Shown in pieces: positions 51,896 through 60,356 of a stretch of DNA of 64,000 nucleotides. Below the pieces are notes generated by a model. It made no database searches. It was not told the DNA's origin and saw only the letters and a program-made list of their open reading frames with translations. The translations under genes and the position numbers were made by a program. Location of the stretch: NCBI RefSeq assembly GCF_039939195.1, contig NZ_JBDUUH010000001.1, positions 310,001 to 374,000 on the forward strand, given 5' to 3'. Source of the stretch: Foliimonas ilicis (GTDB lineage Bacteria; Pseudomonadota; Alphaproteobacteria; Rhizobiales; Rhizobiaceae). Every line of letters begins with the position of its first letter. The first letter of the stretch is position 1.

Positions 51896-52690
51896 TTAAG
51901 ACTGTTGCGCTGGAGAGTCCAGCCGCATGGGCAGGCCAGCCGCCGCCATGTGGGCCTTGGCCTCCGCGATCGTATAGGTGCCGAAGTGGAAAATCGAGGC
52001 TGCCAGCACCGCCGTCGCATGCCCGTCCCGAATGCCCGCCACCATATGGTCCAGCGTTCCGACACCGCCAGAAGCGATGACCGGCGCACGAACCGCATCG
52101 GCCACGGCGCGCGTCAGTGCGATGTCATATCCGATTTTCGTACCATCACGATCCATCGAAGTCAGCAGGATTTCGCCCGCGCCCAGATCGACCACCTTGC
52201 GCGCGAATTCGACCGCATCGATGCCGGTGTTCTCGCGTCCGCCATGGGTGAAGATTTCCCAGCGATCCGCCTCGCCAGCGCCGGACACTTTCTTGGCGTC
52301 GATCGCAACGACGATGCACTGATTGCCGAATTTATCAGCGGCTTCGGCAACGAAATGCGGATTTTTCACCGCTGCCGTGTTGATCGAGACCTTGTCGGCG
52401 CCTGCCAGCAGCAGCTTGCGAATGTCGCCGACCTGGCGAACGCCGCCACCGACCGTCAGCGGCATGAAGCACTGCTCGGCAGTGCGCGCAATAACGTCGA
52501 AAATCGTCTCGCGATTGTCGGATGACGCCGTAATGTCGAGGAAGCAAAGCTCGTCTGCACCAGCCAGATCGTAAGCTTTCGCTGCCTCCACCGGATCGCC
52601 TGCATCGACCAGATCGACAAAATTGACGCCCTTGACGACGCGGCCATCCTTCACATCAAGGCAGGGAATTACACGGGCCTTGAGAGTCAA
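51896..52690 (-). CDS. hisF: Imidazole glycerol phosphate synthase, cyclase subunit
   Basis: 264-residue TIM barrel that uses ammonia from HisH to make imidazole glycerol phosphate and AICAR. The N-terminus RVIPCLDVKDGRVVKGVNFV carries the catalytic Asp, and LTSMDRDGTKIGYD the second one; phosphate loops are GGGVRQVGDI and ASGGVGTLDHM. It overlaps the hisA stop by 4 bp (ATGA). The last nine residues are less conserved. Confidence 0.97.
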   Translation of the reverse strand: MTLKARVIPCLDVKDGRVVKGVNFVDLVDAGDPVEAAKAYDLAGADELCFLDITASSDNRETIFDVIARTAEQCFMPLTVGGGVRQVGDIRKLLLAGADKVSINTAAVKNPHFVAEAADKFGNQCIVVAIDAKKVSGAGEADRWEIFTHGGRENTGIDAVEFARKVVDLGAGEILLTSMDRDGTKIGYDIALTRAVADAVRAPVIASGGVGTLDHMVAGIRDGHATAVLAASIFHFGTYTIAEAKAHMAAAGLPMRLDSPAQQS

Positions 52691-53421
52691 CGCACGGCCT
52701 CCTTCAGAAGAGCCAGCGCCTCTGCCGGATCGATGCGCCCGTCATAGAGCGCCCGGCCGGAAATCGCGCCTTCGAGCTTTTGAGCGTCGGGCATGGTCAT
52801 GCGAACGATATCGGCAATCGAGGCCAGACCGCCGGATGCGATGACCGGGATGGAAACCGCGTCTGCCAGCGCAATCGTCGATTCCCAATTGATGCCGGTC
52901 AAAATGCCGTCGCGGTCAATATCCGTATAGATGATCGCGGAAACGCCCGCGCCTTCGAACTTTTGAGCAAGTTCAGCCACGCCCAGCGACGAGGCTTCGG
53001 CCCAGCCTTCAACGGCGACCTTGCCGCCCTTGGCGTCGATGCCCACTGCAACCTTGCCCGGAAACAGGCGGCAGGCTTCTTTCACCAGATCGGGATCGCG
53101 CACTGCGACAGTGCCGAGGATGACCCGCGCGAGACCCTTGTCGAGCCAGCTTTCGATATGGGCCAGCGTGCGAATGCCGCCGCCAAGCTGCACAGGGTTT
53201 TTCGTCGCTTTAAGGATCGCCTCGACCACCGTGCCATTGACGCTTTCGCCTGCAAACGCGCCGTTCAGATCGACGACATGCAGCCACTCGAAACCCTGAT
53301 CTTCAAACGCTTTGGCCTGCGCGGCAGGGTCAGGGTTGTAGACCGTCACTTGTGCCATATCGCCGAGTTTCAAGCGTACGCACTGGCCGTCTTTGAGGTC
53401 GATTGCCGGAAAAAGGATCAA
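52687..53421 (-). CDS. hisA: ProFAR isomerase (phosphoribosylformimino-AICAR isomerase)
   Basis: 244-residue TIM barrel catalysing the Amadori isomerisation before HisF/HisH. Catalytic residues are Asp8 in LFPAIDLKDGQCVRLKLGD and Asp in IYTDIDRDGILTGINWE; phosphate loops GGGIRTLAHI and ASGGLASIADI. I chose TTG at 53421, which gives the conserved N-terminus MILFPAIDL, follows GAGG and overlaps the hisH stop as TTGA; a GTG three codons earlier is the alternative. Confidence 0.95.
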   Translation of the reverse strand: MILFPAIDLKDGQCVRLKLGDMAQVTVYNPDPAAQAKAFEDQGFEWLHVVDLNGAFAGESVNGTVVEAILKATKNPVQLGGGIRTLAHIESWLDKGLARVILGTVAVRDPDLVKEACRLFPGKVAVGIDAKGGKVAVEGWAEASSLGVAELAQKFEGAGVSAIIYTDIDRDGILTGINWESTIALADAVSIPVIASGGLASIADIVRMTMPDAQKLEGAISGRALYDGRIDPAEALALLKEAVR

Positions 53422-54068
53422 GGCTTCCACCTCAGGAAATTTGCAATGAAGGCCAGACCGAGCGCCTGGCTTTTTTCAGGATGGAACTGGGTTCCGACGA
53501 GATTGTCGCGCGTAACAGCAGCCGTAACCGGCCCGCCGTAATCTGCAACGGCCAGAACCTGCTCCGCGTTGGTTGCGTCGAGATGGTAGGAGTGCACGAA
53601 ATAGGCATGAAGCCCGTCCGCGCCGGTCCGAATACCGTCGAAAAGCGGGTGGTTTTGACGAATTTCGATCGTGTTCCAGCCGATTTGCGGAATTTTCAGC
53701 GCGGGATCTGAAGGTTTTATCTCCTTCACGTCACCGGAAATCCACCCGAAGCCCTTCGTAGTGGTCTTTTCCAGACCGCGTTCCGACATCAATTGCATAC
53801 CCACGCAGATGCCCAGAAAGGGCCGCGCCTGCCGGACCGCGACTTCCTCGATCGCGTCCGCCATGCCTTCGACGGCATCAAGCCCGCGCCTGCAATCGGC
53901 ATAAGCGCCGACACCCGGCAGGACGATGCGGTCTGCGGTGCGGACGCGTTCGGAATCTGCCGTCAGTTCGATTTCAGCGGAAATTCCGCTTTCGCGCGCG
54001 GCACGCTCGAAAGCCTTGGTGGCCGAGCGAAGATTGCCCGACCCGTAATCGATAATCGCTACCCGCAT
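53418..54068 (-). CDS. hisH: Imidazole glycerol phosphate synthase, glutamine amidotransferase subunit
   Basis: 216-residue class I glutaminase. The nucleophile Cys is in LGICVGMQLMSERG, and the His/Glu of the triad in LVGTQFHPEKSQALG. The N-terminus VAIIDYGSGNLRSATKAFERA is typical. It supplies ammonia to HisF. Overlaps the hisA TTG start, and lies 2 bp after the DUF2628 gene, so the whole his stretch is probably one transcript. Confidence 0.97.
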   Translation of the reverse strand: MRVAIIDYGSGNLRSATKAFERAARESGISAEIELTADSERVRTADRIVLPGVGAYADCRRGLDAVEGMADAIEEVAVRQARPFLGICVGMQLMSERGLEKTTTKGFGWISGDVKEIKPSDPALKIPQIGWNTIEIRQNHPLFDGIRTGADGLHAYFVHSYHLDATNAEQVLAVADYGGPVTAAVTRDNLVGTQFHPEKSQALGLAFIANFLRWKP

Positions 54069-54070
54069 TT

Positions 54071-54550
54071 TTACCGCCCGCCCGGATATTGCAAAAGCCC
54101 AAGCGACGGCTGGCGTGGTGCCGCCGGACCCGTGCGCTTGTCTGTGATCGTCACCGTTTCGATCGGAGCATCGTCATCCGGGAGATCGGCTGCGCTCAGA
54201 TAGCGAACTTCGGCATCGGGAACGGATGCCGCTTCCAGCGCACCCCATTCGCGCCAGCCCTTACGGCGAAGTGCAGCAATGCGCATATTCTGTCCTTCGA
54301 GGCCGACATAGATCGAAACGAGCAGCGACAGAAGCTGCCCTGTCAGCCCTAGACCCAGCGCCTGCCCGATTGCTGCAATTGCAAGTGCCGCCAGAACAGC
54401 AAACGCCGCCTCGATCCAGAGCTTGTTCCACAGCAGCCAGAAGGGCGGGATGAGGAACCCCAGAAAGGCAAAGCCATCGCGGATGAAAACGGCTTCATCC
54501 GCTGGATTTTTCGCGCCTTCCGGTGGCTCCATTACCACGTAAAAAGCCAT
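54071..54550 (-). CDS. DUF2628 family membrane protein in the his operon
   Basis: 159-residue protein with two or three hydrophobic segments (residues about 28-90: FLGFLIPPFWLLWNKLWIEA, then AFAVLAALAIAAIGQALGLG and LLSLLVSIYVGLEGQ). The region FWLLWNKLW and YVGLEGQNMRIAALRRKGW are the family's conserved parts. Function unknown. It lies between hisB (7 bp) and hisH (2 bp) on the same strand, a placement I recall from other Rhizobiales, so it is co-expressed with histidine synthesis although no direct link is known. Confidence 0.85.
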   Translation of the reverse strand: MAFYVVMEPPEGAKNPADEAVFIRDGFAFLGFLIPPFWLLWNKLWIEAAFAVLAALAIAAIGQALGLGLTGQLLSLLVSIYVGLEGQNMRIAALRRKGWREWGALEAASVPDAEVRYLSAADLPDDDAPIETVTITDKRTGPAAPRQPSLGLLQYPGGR

Positions 54551-54557
54551 GGTCGCC

Positions 54558-55169
54558 TTATCCTTTCAGGCTTCCCTTGGTGGAGGGAACGGCATCGGGC
54601 TGGCGCGGATCGAATTCCAGCGCCATGCGCAAAGCGCGCGCAACCGCCTTGAAGCAGGTCTCGGCAATGTGATGGTTGTTCGCGCCGTAATGATTGGTGA
54701 CATGCAGGGTGATGCCCGCATTCTGCGCGAAAGCATGGAAGAATTCGCGCACCAGCTCGGTGTCGAACGTGCCGATCTTCGGCGCGGAAAACTTCACGTC
54801 CCAGACGAGAAACGGCCGGCCGGAAACGTCGAGCGCTGCGCGCGTCAGCGTCTCGTCCATCGCCAGATCGATTGACGCATAGCGCATGATGCCGCGACGC
54901 TCGCCAAGCGCCTTCGACAGAGCCTGACCGAGCGCAATGCCGCTATCTTCTACTGTGTGGTGATCGTCGATGTGAAGGTCGCCTTCGGCGCGCACATTCA
55001 TATCGATCAACGAATGGCGCGAAAGCTGGTCCAGCATATGGTCGAAAAAGCCGACGCCGGTCGCGATTTCCGACTTGCCGGTCCCGTCAACATTCAGCGA
55101 TACCGAAATCGCCGTTTCCTTCGTCCTGCGACTTGTTTCGCCAGAACGCGCCACGATGCTCGACGCCAT
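54558..55169 (-). CDS. hisB: Imidazoleglycerol-phosphate dehydratase
   Basis: 203-residue HisB of the single-function type (no phosphatase domain). The two Mn-binding motifs are DLHIDDHHTVEDSGIALG and THVTNHYGANNHHIAETCFKA (in the form LHVTNHYGANNHHIAE), and GFFDHMLDQLSRH lies near the N-terminus. First gene of the hisB-DUF2628-hisH-hisA-hisF-hisE-coaA run. Divergent from hslV with 189 bp between. Confidence 0.97.
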   Translation of the reverse strand: MASSIVARSGETSRRTKETAISVSLNVDGTGKSEIATGVGFFDHMLDQLSRHSLIDMNVRAEGDLHIDDHHTVEDSGIALGQALSKALGERRGIMRYASIDLAMDETLTRAALDVSGRPFLVWDVKFSAPKIGTFDTELVREFFHAFAQNAGITLHVTNHYGANNHHIAETCFKAVARALRMALEFDPRQPDAVPSTKGSLKG

Positions 55170-55358
55170 GGAAAATCCCTTTACTGCAAAAGCAAGCGCC
55201 TTCTAGCAGCAACGTCACCCGATTTCCAGTTCGCGTGCGCGTAACCCGGCTGATTTGCCGTGGTTGGCAATCGCCAGCGAGATGCATACATACTGGCGCA
55301 TCGAAACACTCGTACCGCGCGCGCTGCCATATGGAGCCGTGCGTCATCGGAGAAATAC

Positions 55359-55910
55359 ATGTCGAACGAAATCAGCATGCACGCAACGACGATCATTACC
55401 GTGCGCAAGGGCAACAAGGTCGTCATCGCCGGCGACGGTCAGGTCAGCCTCGGCCAGACCATCATGAAGGGCAACGCCAAGAAGGTTCGCCGCATCGGCA
55501 AGGGTGGCAGTGTCATTGCAGGCTTTGCGGGCGCGACCGCCGATGCCTTCACGCTTCTGGAGCGCCTTGAAGCCAAACTCGAACAATATCCTGACCAGTT
55601 GACCCGCGCATGCGTCGAACTTGCCAAGGATTGGCGCACAGACCGCTATCTGCGCCGTCTTGAAGCCATGATGCTGGTAGCCGACAAATCCGTTTCGCTG
55701 GCATTGACCGGCAATGGCGACGTGCTGGAGCCCGAACATGGCGTCATGGCTATCGGCTCCGGCGGCAATTACGCGCTGGCCGCCGCACGCGCGCTGATCG
55801 ATACGGACAAGGACGCCGAGGAAATCGCCCGCAAGGCAATGGCGATTGCCGCCGATATCTGCGTCTACACCAACCATAGCTTCGTCATCGAAACGCTGGA
55901 CGCCGAGTGA
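55359..55910 (+). CDS. hslV: ATP-dependent protease peptidase subunit HslV
   Basis: 183-residue proteasome-like peptidase. Nine residues precede the catalytic threonine (MSNEISMHA then TTIITVRKGNK), so Thr10 should become the N-terminal nucleophile after processing. Conserved parts are AGDGQVSLGQTIMKGNA, KVRRIGKGGSVIAGFAGATADAFTLLERLE and AIGSGGNYALAAARAL. It forms a dodecamer capped by HslU. GGAGA precedes the ATG. The partner gene hslU is 2.9 kb downstream rather than adjacent. Confidence 0.97.
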   Translation: MSNEISMHATTIITVRKGNKVVIAGDGQVSLGQTIMKGNAKKVRRIGKGGSVIAGFAGATADAFTLLERLEAKLEQYPDQLTRACVELAKDWRTDRYLRRLEAMMLVADKSVSLALTGNGDVLEPEHGVMAIGSGGNYALAAARALIDTDKDAEEIARKAMAIAADICVYTNHSFVIETLDAE

Positions 55911-56410
55911 GCGAGGATTTCAGCTATAGCTTCCGGCCGGTAACACGCAAGGATTTGCCGATGCTGGCCCGATGGCTCGCGCAGCCGCATGTCGCGGAAT
56001 GGTGGGACGATCCTGAAACCGAACTCGCCTCCATCGAAGAACATATCGACAGCATTTCCGTCGAACCGTTCATTATCGAGATCGACGGGAAGCCGGTCGG
56101 CTACATCCAGTCCTACGATCCGCATCTGGAAGACGATCATCCCTATCAGGACCAGCCATTCGGCACGCTGGGCGTCGATCTGACCATCGGCGAGGCCGAC
56201 TATCTCGGACTCGGCCATGGATCGCGCTTGCTTGAGGAATTCGTCGAGCAGCTTTTCGAGGAAGGCGCGCCGCGCGTCATTATCGATCCGGATCCGAAAA
56301 ATGCACGGGCCATCCGCGCTTACGAGAAAGCCGGATTCGCCACTTTCGACAGACGAGAAACGATCTACGGCAAAGCCGTCATGATGGCGCGCGACGCCGA
56401 GGAAGAATAA
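55907..56410 (+). CDS. GNAT-family acetyltransferase (AAC(6')-like)
   Basis: 167-residue acyltransferase resembling aminoglycoside 6'-N-acetyltransferases. The family start FRPVTRKDLPMLARWLAQPHVAEWW and the acetyl-CoA region GLGHGSRLLEEFVEQLF, then VIIDPDPKNARAIRAYEKAGF are present. GTG start overlaps the hslV stop (GTGA), so it is translated with hslV. Chromosomal homologues are common and seldom give resistance; the true substrate is unknown. A shared bidirectional terminator follows the stop. Confidence 0.85.
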   Translation: MSEDFSYSFRPVTRKDLPMLARWLAQPHVAEWWDDPETELASIEEHIDSISVEPFIIEIDGKPVGYIQSYDPHLEDDHPYQDQPFGTLGVDLTIGEADYLGLGHGSRLLEEFVEQLFEEGAPRVIIDPDPKNARAIRAYEKAGFATFDRRETIYGKAVMMARDAEEE

Positions 56411-56438
56411 CGGGCCGAACTACTCGGCCCGTTTGTTT
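56409..56438. terminator. Bidirectional terminator between the acetyltransferase and SCO genes
   Basis: AACGGGCCGA (56409-56418) and TCGGCCCGTT (56424-56433) form a perfect 10-bp stem with a 5-base loop, followed by TGTTT. It overlaps the stop of the plus-strand gene and abuts the stop of the minus-strand SCO gene, so it can serve both. Confidence 0.88.
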
Positions 56439-57057
56439 ATGCAGAATCGCTGCGGTCGATCAGAAGACGCAGCTTCTGCAGGCGGGTCTCGGCGTTTTCC
56501 TCATAGGAAATCATGCCGGAAAAATCACCCTTGTCGTCCATCAGATAGACGGACGCGGTGTGATCCATCGTGTAATCGCCACCTTCCACCGGCACCCTCT
56601 TCCAATAGGCGCGATAGGCTTTGCCGACCGCGTCCACTTCAGCCTGCGTGCCGGTCAGCCCGACGACATTGTCGCCGAAGGACTGAATGTAGCTGGCGAG
56701 CACTTCCGGCGTGTCGCGCTCCGGATCGACGGACACGAAGACCATTTTGAGCTTTTCCGCATCTTCTCCCAGCGCCTTCATGGCTTCAGACATTTCCCAA
56801 AGCGTGGTCGGACAGACCTCCGGGCAATGGGTGAAGCCGAAAAAGACAGCGAAAGGCTTTCCCTTGAGATCGTCAGCCGAGAGTTTTTCTCCCGTATGAG
56901 ATGTCAAAGTGAACGGCCCGCCGATCGTTACCGTTTGCGCCGTGCTCGACAAATTTGCAGGGCTTTTCGGCGCAAGCAGATAGATCGACGCAACATCGAG
57001 CACCGCAGCACTGACGGCAAATGCCATCAGCGCCCGATTTTTGCGTGGTGCCGCCAT
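56437..57057 (-). CDS. SCO-family copper chaperone (SenC/Sco1)
   Basis: 206-residue protein with an N-terminal membrane anchor (residues about 8-26) and a periplasmic thioredoxin fold. The copper ligands are present: the Cys pair in FGFTHCPEVCPTTLWEM (CxxxC) and the distal His in YTMDHTASVYLMD. SCO proteins deliver or reduce copper at the CuA centre of cytochrome c oxidase. ATG at 57057, one base after the PCuAC stop (TGATATG), implying coupling. The PCuAC gene upstream is the usual partner in CuA assembly. Confidence 0.92.
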   Translation of the reverse strand: MAAPRKNRALMAFAVSAAVLDVASIYLLAPKSPANLSSTAQTVTIGGPFTLTSHTGEKLSADDLKGKPFAVFFGFTHCPEVCPTTLWEMSEAMKALGEDAEKLKMVFVSVDPERDTPEVLASYIQSFGDNVVGLTGTQAEVDAVGKAYRAYWKRVPVEGGDYTMDHTASVYLMDDKGDFSGMISYEENAETRLQKLRLLIDRSDSA

Positions 57058-57058
57058 A

Positions 57059-57613
57059 TCAGCCGCCGTGGTTTTCGTGACCGCCACCTTGATGGCCGCC
57101 GCCCATGGCTTCAACTGCGAATTCGACATCAACCGAACCGGCCTTTTCGAAGACGAGCGTTCCCTTGAATTTTTCGCCTTCCTTGGCGGGGCTTTTCAGG
57201 TCCATGAACATCAGATGGTATGAGCCGGGCGCAAGTGCGGTCTCGCCGCCTGCCGGAATTTCAACCCCATCTGGCACGCCGCGCATGGTCATGACGCCCT
57301 TGTCGTCGACGGACATTTCATGAATTTCGCCCTTGCCGGAAATTTCCGAGCTTACCGAAACGAGACGGTCAGGCGTCGATCCCGCATTCTTTACGACGAA
57401 ATAGCCGGCGGCAACTTTTGCGCCTGCGGGCGTTGCGCGCGACCAGGGATGATCGATCGTCAGATCGCCGACCTTGAAGTCATGCGCGAAAAGCGGCTGG
57501 CTCATAACGAACAGCGAAAGAACCGCAAAGGCACTCAGGCCAAGGCGTTCCTCGATGCTGCGAAAGCGGCGGAAGAAGTTGAAACCGGACAGGTTGCGAA
57601 TAGAATTGGACAT
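57059..57613 (-). CDS. Periplasmic copper chaperone PCu(A)C family
   Basis: 184-residue exported protein. A positively charged start of about 25 residues precedes the hydrophobic segment (LSAFAVLSLFVMSQPLFA), an unusually long signal peptide; an internal start may be used. The copper site residues are in GEIHEMSVDDKGVMTMRGV and PGSYHLMFMDL (His/Met pattern), and the C-terminus is a His-rich tail (GGGHQGGGHENHGG) that could add metal-binding capacity. It loads Cu(I) for the CuA centre with SCO. 85 bp after the DUF2946 gene. Confidence 0.9.
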   Translation of the reverse strand: MSNSIRNLSGFNFFRRFRSIEERLGLSAFAVLSLFVMSQPLFAHDFKVGDLTIDHPWSRATPAGAKVAAGYFVVKNAGSTPDRLVSVSSEISGKGEIHEMSVDDKGVMTMRGVPDGVEIPAGGETALAPGSYHLMFMDLKSPAKEGEKFKGTLVFEKAGSVDVEFAVEAMGGGHQGGGHENHGG

Positions 57614-57697
57614 GGTGAAGCTCCACTAAGGATGCGTTTGCACGCGCGGCAAACGGAAATGCAGAATGATCAAAGGGTGCGCTGGAAAGCGCGGCAA

Positions 57698-58105
57698 TCA
57701 GACTGCGAGTGGCGGAGCGCGTGGACTGCCCGGATCATGCTCAGGCGACCGAGCAATAACGGAGGCCGCAAGCGGGAGCAGAATAGCAAAGCTGCCGGTC
57801 CACTCATGCCGCAAAGACGCCGTCTCTGGCGGCGCGGAAGACACCGGCGCGAACATGCTGCAACCAAGAACGCAGCAATTCGGCATGACATGATCGATGT
57901 CCGAGCCTTGCTGGTCGGAACTCGTGATGCAGAGCGGATTGCCGAACACATCGAGCGTCATAGCGCCCGGAGCGGTGCCCAGGGCCAATGCGCCGAAGGT
58001 GGACTGAAGGACAAGCACATAGGCTGCGACAAGCGCCACCCAGAAGCTCGATCCTTTGTGCCTTGTGTTCACCACGGCCATCCTTTGCGGACAACTCTTT
58101 AGCAT
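57698..58105 (-). CDS. DUF2946-like small exported protein of the copper module
   Basis: 135-residue protein with one or two hydrophobic segments (FWVALVAAYVLVLQSTFGALAL near the N-terminus, SFAILLPLAASVIA near the C-terminus) around a region GNPLCITSSDQQG and MPNCCVLGCSMFAP with several Cys, resembling DUF2946. The family is often near copper genes; function unknown. It is first in the minus-strand SCO-PCuAC group. The ATG at 58081 (MAVVNTRHKG) is an alternative start; neither has a convincing RBS. Confidence 0.65.
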   Translation of the reverse strand: MLKSCPQRMAVVNTRHKGSSFWVALVAAYVLVLQSTFGALALGTAPGAMTLDVFGNPLCITSSDQQGSDIDHVMPNCCVLGCSMFAPVSSAPPETASLRHEWTGSFAILLPLAASVIARSPEHDPGSPRAPPLAV

Positions 58106-58228
58106 CTATCCGAAAGCGGAAAAACCATCCGCCGCGTCCTGCGGCAACTTGCCATTTTTGCCATGCGTCATTCTTGCGCAAACCAATGGCGCATGGTTCT
58201 TAAGGCACGCTGTCATTTCGGGGGTCGC

Positions 58229-58834
58229 ATGAGCAACAATAATGGCATTGGGAAACCTGGCGGTTTTACCGGAATATCGTGGCAGACGGGATTTCTGATC
58301 ACGCTCGGCCTGATGATGCTTCAGGCCGTCATTCTTTACGCGATGGGCCGGACACCGATCTGCGAATGCGGCACGATCAAATTCTGGCATGGCGTGGTGC
58401 AGAGCTCGGAGAATTCCCAGCACATAACAGACTGGTACACATTCTCGCATCTCATCCACGGCTTCCTGTTTTATCTGCTGTTCTGGTTCGTCGCGCCGAA
58501 ATCCTCGCCCGGCTTCCGGCTTATCCTTGCCGTCGGCGTCGAAGGCTTGTGGGAAATCGTCGAAAATTCGAGCGTCATCATCGAGCGCTATCGCGAGGGC
58601 ACGATTTCCCTCGATTATTTCGGCGACAGCATCCTCAATTCGGTGTCCGACACATTCGCGGCAGTCGTGGGCTTTGTTATGGCCGCAAGGCTCCCTATAT
58701 GGGTCATCGTAGCGCTCGCGCTTGTCTTTGAAGTTGGTGTCGGCTTCGTCATACGCGATAATTTGACCCTGAACGTTATTATGCTGCTGTACCCATTCGA
58801 ATCCATCCGGCAGTGGCAGTCTGGATCTGTTTAA
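58229..58834 (+). CDS. DUF2585 family membrane protein
   Basis: 201-residue membrane protein with about five hydrophobic segments (FLITLGLMMLQAVILYAMG, FSHLIHGFLFYLLFWFVA, LILAVGVEGLWEIVEN, and two later). Conserved polar motifs TDWYTFSHLIHGF and GDSILNSVSDTF fit DUF2585. Start at ATG 58229 after GGGGGT; the longer frame has no RBS. It ends 3 bp before hslU, so it shares the transcript. The role is unknown; the link to hslU is positional only. Confidence 0.82.
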   Translation: MSNNNGIGKPGGFTGISWQTGFLITLGLMMLQAVILYAMGRTPICECGTIKFWHGVVQSSENSQHITDWYTFSHLIHGFLFYLLFWFVAPKSSPGFRLILAVGVEGLWEIVENSSVIIERYREGTISLDYFGDSILNSVSDTFAAVVGFVMAARLPIWVIVALALVFEVGVGFVIRDNLTLNVIMLLYPFESIRQWQSGSV

Positions 58835-58837
58835 AAC

Positions 58838-60148
58838 ATGAGCACATTTTCACCACGCGAGATCGTTTCCGAACTCGACCGTTTCATCATCGGCCAGAAC
58901 GACGCCAAGCGCGCCGTGGCCATCGCATTGCGCAATCGCTGGCGTCGCCAGCAGCTCGAAGGGCAAATGCGCGAAGAGGTGATGCCCAAGAACATCCTGA
59001 TGATCGGGCCGACAGGTGTCGGCAAGACCGAGATTGCACGGCGCTTGGCAAAGCTCGCCGGCGCGCCTTTCATCAAGGTGGAAGCAACCAAATTCACCGA
59101 AGTCGGCTATGTCGGTCGCGATGTCGAGCAGATCATCCGCGATCTGGTCGAGACTGCCATAGGCCTCGTGCGTGAAAAAATGCGCGAGGATGTGACGGCG
59201 CGCGCCCATATCAACGCCGAGGAACGCGTGCTTGAAGCGCTGGTCGGCAAGACCGCCAGCCCTGCAACCCGCGACAGTTTCCGCAAAAAGCTGCGCGAAG
59301 GCGAACTCGACGACAAGGAAATCGAAGTCGAAGTTTCCGATACCGGAAACGGCGGCATGCCAAGCTTCGAGATTCCCGGTATGCCTGGCGCCAATATCGG
59401 CGTCATGAACATCAACGACATGCTTTCCAAGGCGATGGGCGGCCAGCGCACCAAGACGCGCAAGACCACCGTCAAGGAGTCCTACAAGCATCTGATCAGC
59501 GATGAATCCGACAAGCTGCTCGATCAGGACGAAGTGATTCGCCGGGCGCTTGAATCGGCAGAAAATGACGGCATCGTCTTCCTGGACGAAATCGACAAGA
59601 TCGCCACGCGAAGCGACGTTTCCGGCGGTCCATCGCGCGAAGGCGTGCAGCGGGATCTTCTGCCGCTGGTCGAAGGCACGACGGTCGCGACGAAATACGG
59701 GCCGGTGAAGACCGACCACATATTGTTCATCGCGTCGGGTGCATTCCACGTCTCGAAGCCATCCGATCTCTTGCCGGAGCTTCAGGGCCGTCTGCCGATC
59801 CGCGTCGAATTGCGGGCACTCGAGAAGGATGATTTCCGCCGCATCCTGACCGAGACGGAAGCCAGCCTCATCAAGCAGTATATTGCGCTGATGAAGACGG
59901 AAGGCGTCGATCTCGAATTCACGGACGACGCGATCGACCAGCTTGCCGGCATTGCAGTCGATCTCAATGCGAGTGTCGAGAATATCGGCGCGCGCAGGCT
60001 GCAGACTGTAATGGAACGTGTGCTCGACGATATTTCGTTCAACGCGCCCGACAAATCCGGCACCGAACTCAGCATCGATGCGGATTATGTTGCCAAGCAT
60101 GTTGGCGATCTTGCCAAAAATACCGACCTGTCACGCTTCATTCTGTGA
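58838..60148 (+). CDS. hslU: ATP-dependent protease ATPase subunit HslU
   Basis: 436-residue AAA+ unfoldase of the HslUV protease. Walker A is GPTGVGKT at residues 57-64, Walker B IVFLDEIDKIA, the pore motif is in TKFTEVGYVGRDVEQIIRDL (GYVG), and the C-terminus LSRFIL inserts into HslV. Sensor motif region RLPIRVELRAL is present. Full length. It lies 3 bp after the DUF2585 gene and 2.9 kb from hslV, an unusual separation. Confidence 0.97.
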   Translation: MSTFSPREIVSELDRFIIGQNDAKRAVAIALRNRWRRQQLEGQMREEVMPKNILMIGPTGVGKTEIARRLAKLAGAPFIKVEATKFTEVGYVGRDVEQIIRDLVETAIGLVREKMREDVTARAHINAEERVLEALVGKTASPATRDSFRKKLREGELDDKEIEVEVSDTGNGGMPSFEIPGMPGANIGVMNINDMLSKAMGGQRTKTRKTTVKESYKHLISDESDKLLDQDEVIRRALESAENDGIVFLDEIDKIATRSDVSGGPSREGVQRDLLPLVEGTTVATKYGPVKTDHILFIASGAFHVSKPSDLLPELQGRLPIRVELRALEKDDFRRILTETEASLIKQYIALMKTEGVDLEFTDDAIDQLAGIAVDLNASVENIGARRLQTVMERVLDDISFNAPDKSGTELSIDADYVAKHVGDLAKNTDLSRFIL

Positions 60149-60154
60149 CCAAAA

Positions 60155-60186
60155 GGCCGCCGTCTCGTTAAATCGAAACGGCGGCC
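60155..60186 (+). terminator. Hairpin terminator after hslU
   Basis: GGCCGCCGT (60155-60163) and ACGGCGGCC (60178-60186) form a strong 9-bp stem 6 bp after the hslU stop. The T-run is absent, so it may be a Rho-assisted or transcript-stabilising structure. Confidence 0.65.
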
Positions 60187-60356
60187 AATCCCGCTTTCTC
60201 AAAAATACCTCGACTCGGCACAGCGCTTTTCATAGTTTGCGCGGCGTAAGTTCGGGTATCAGGGCCTGACAAGCACGGGCAAAGCCTGTTTCAATAGACA
60301 TTATATTCACGCAAAACCTTGGATCAGCGTCGCGTTCCGATCCGAAAAGCGGGTGG

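Noticed and set aside
55907..56410. Aminoglycoside resistance gene
   Set aside because: It resembles AAC(6') enzymes only at the domain level, sits in a core operon with hslV and has no mobile context.
58850..60100. Minus-strand frame (416 codons) opposite hslU
   Set aside because: Mirror of a highly conserved gene; no motif of its own.
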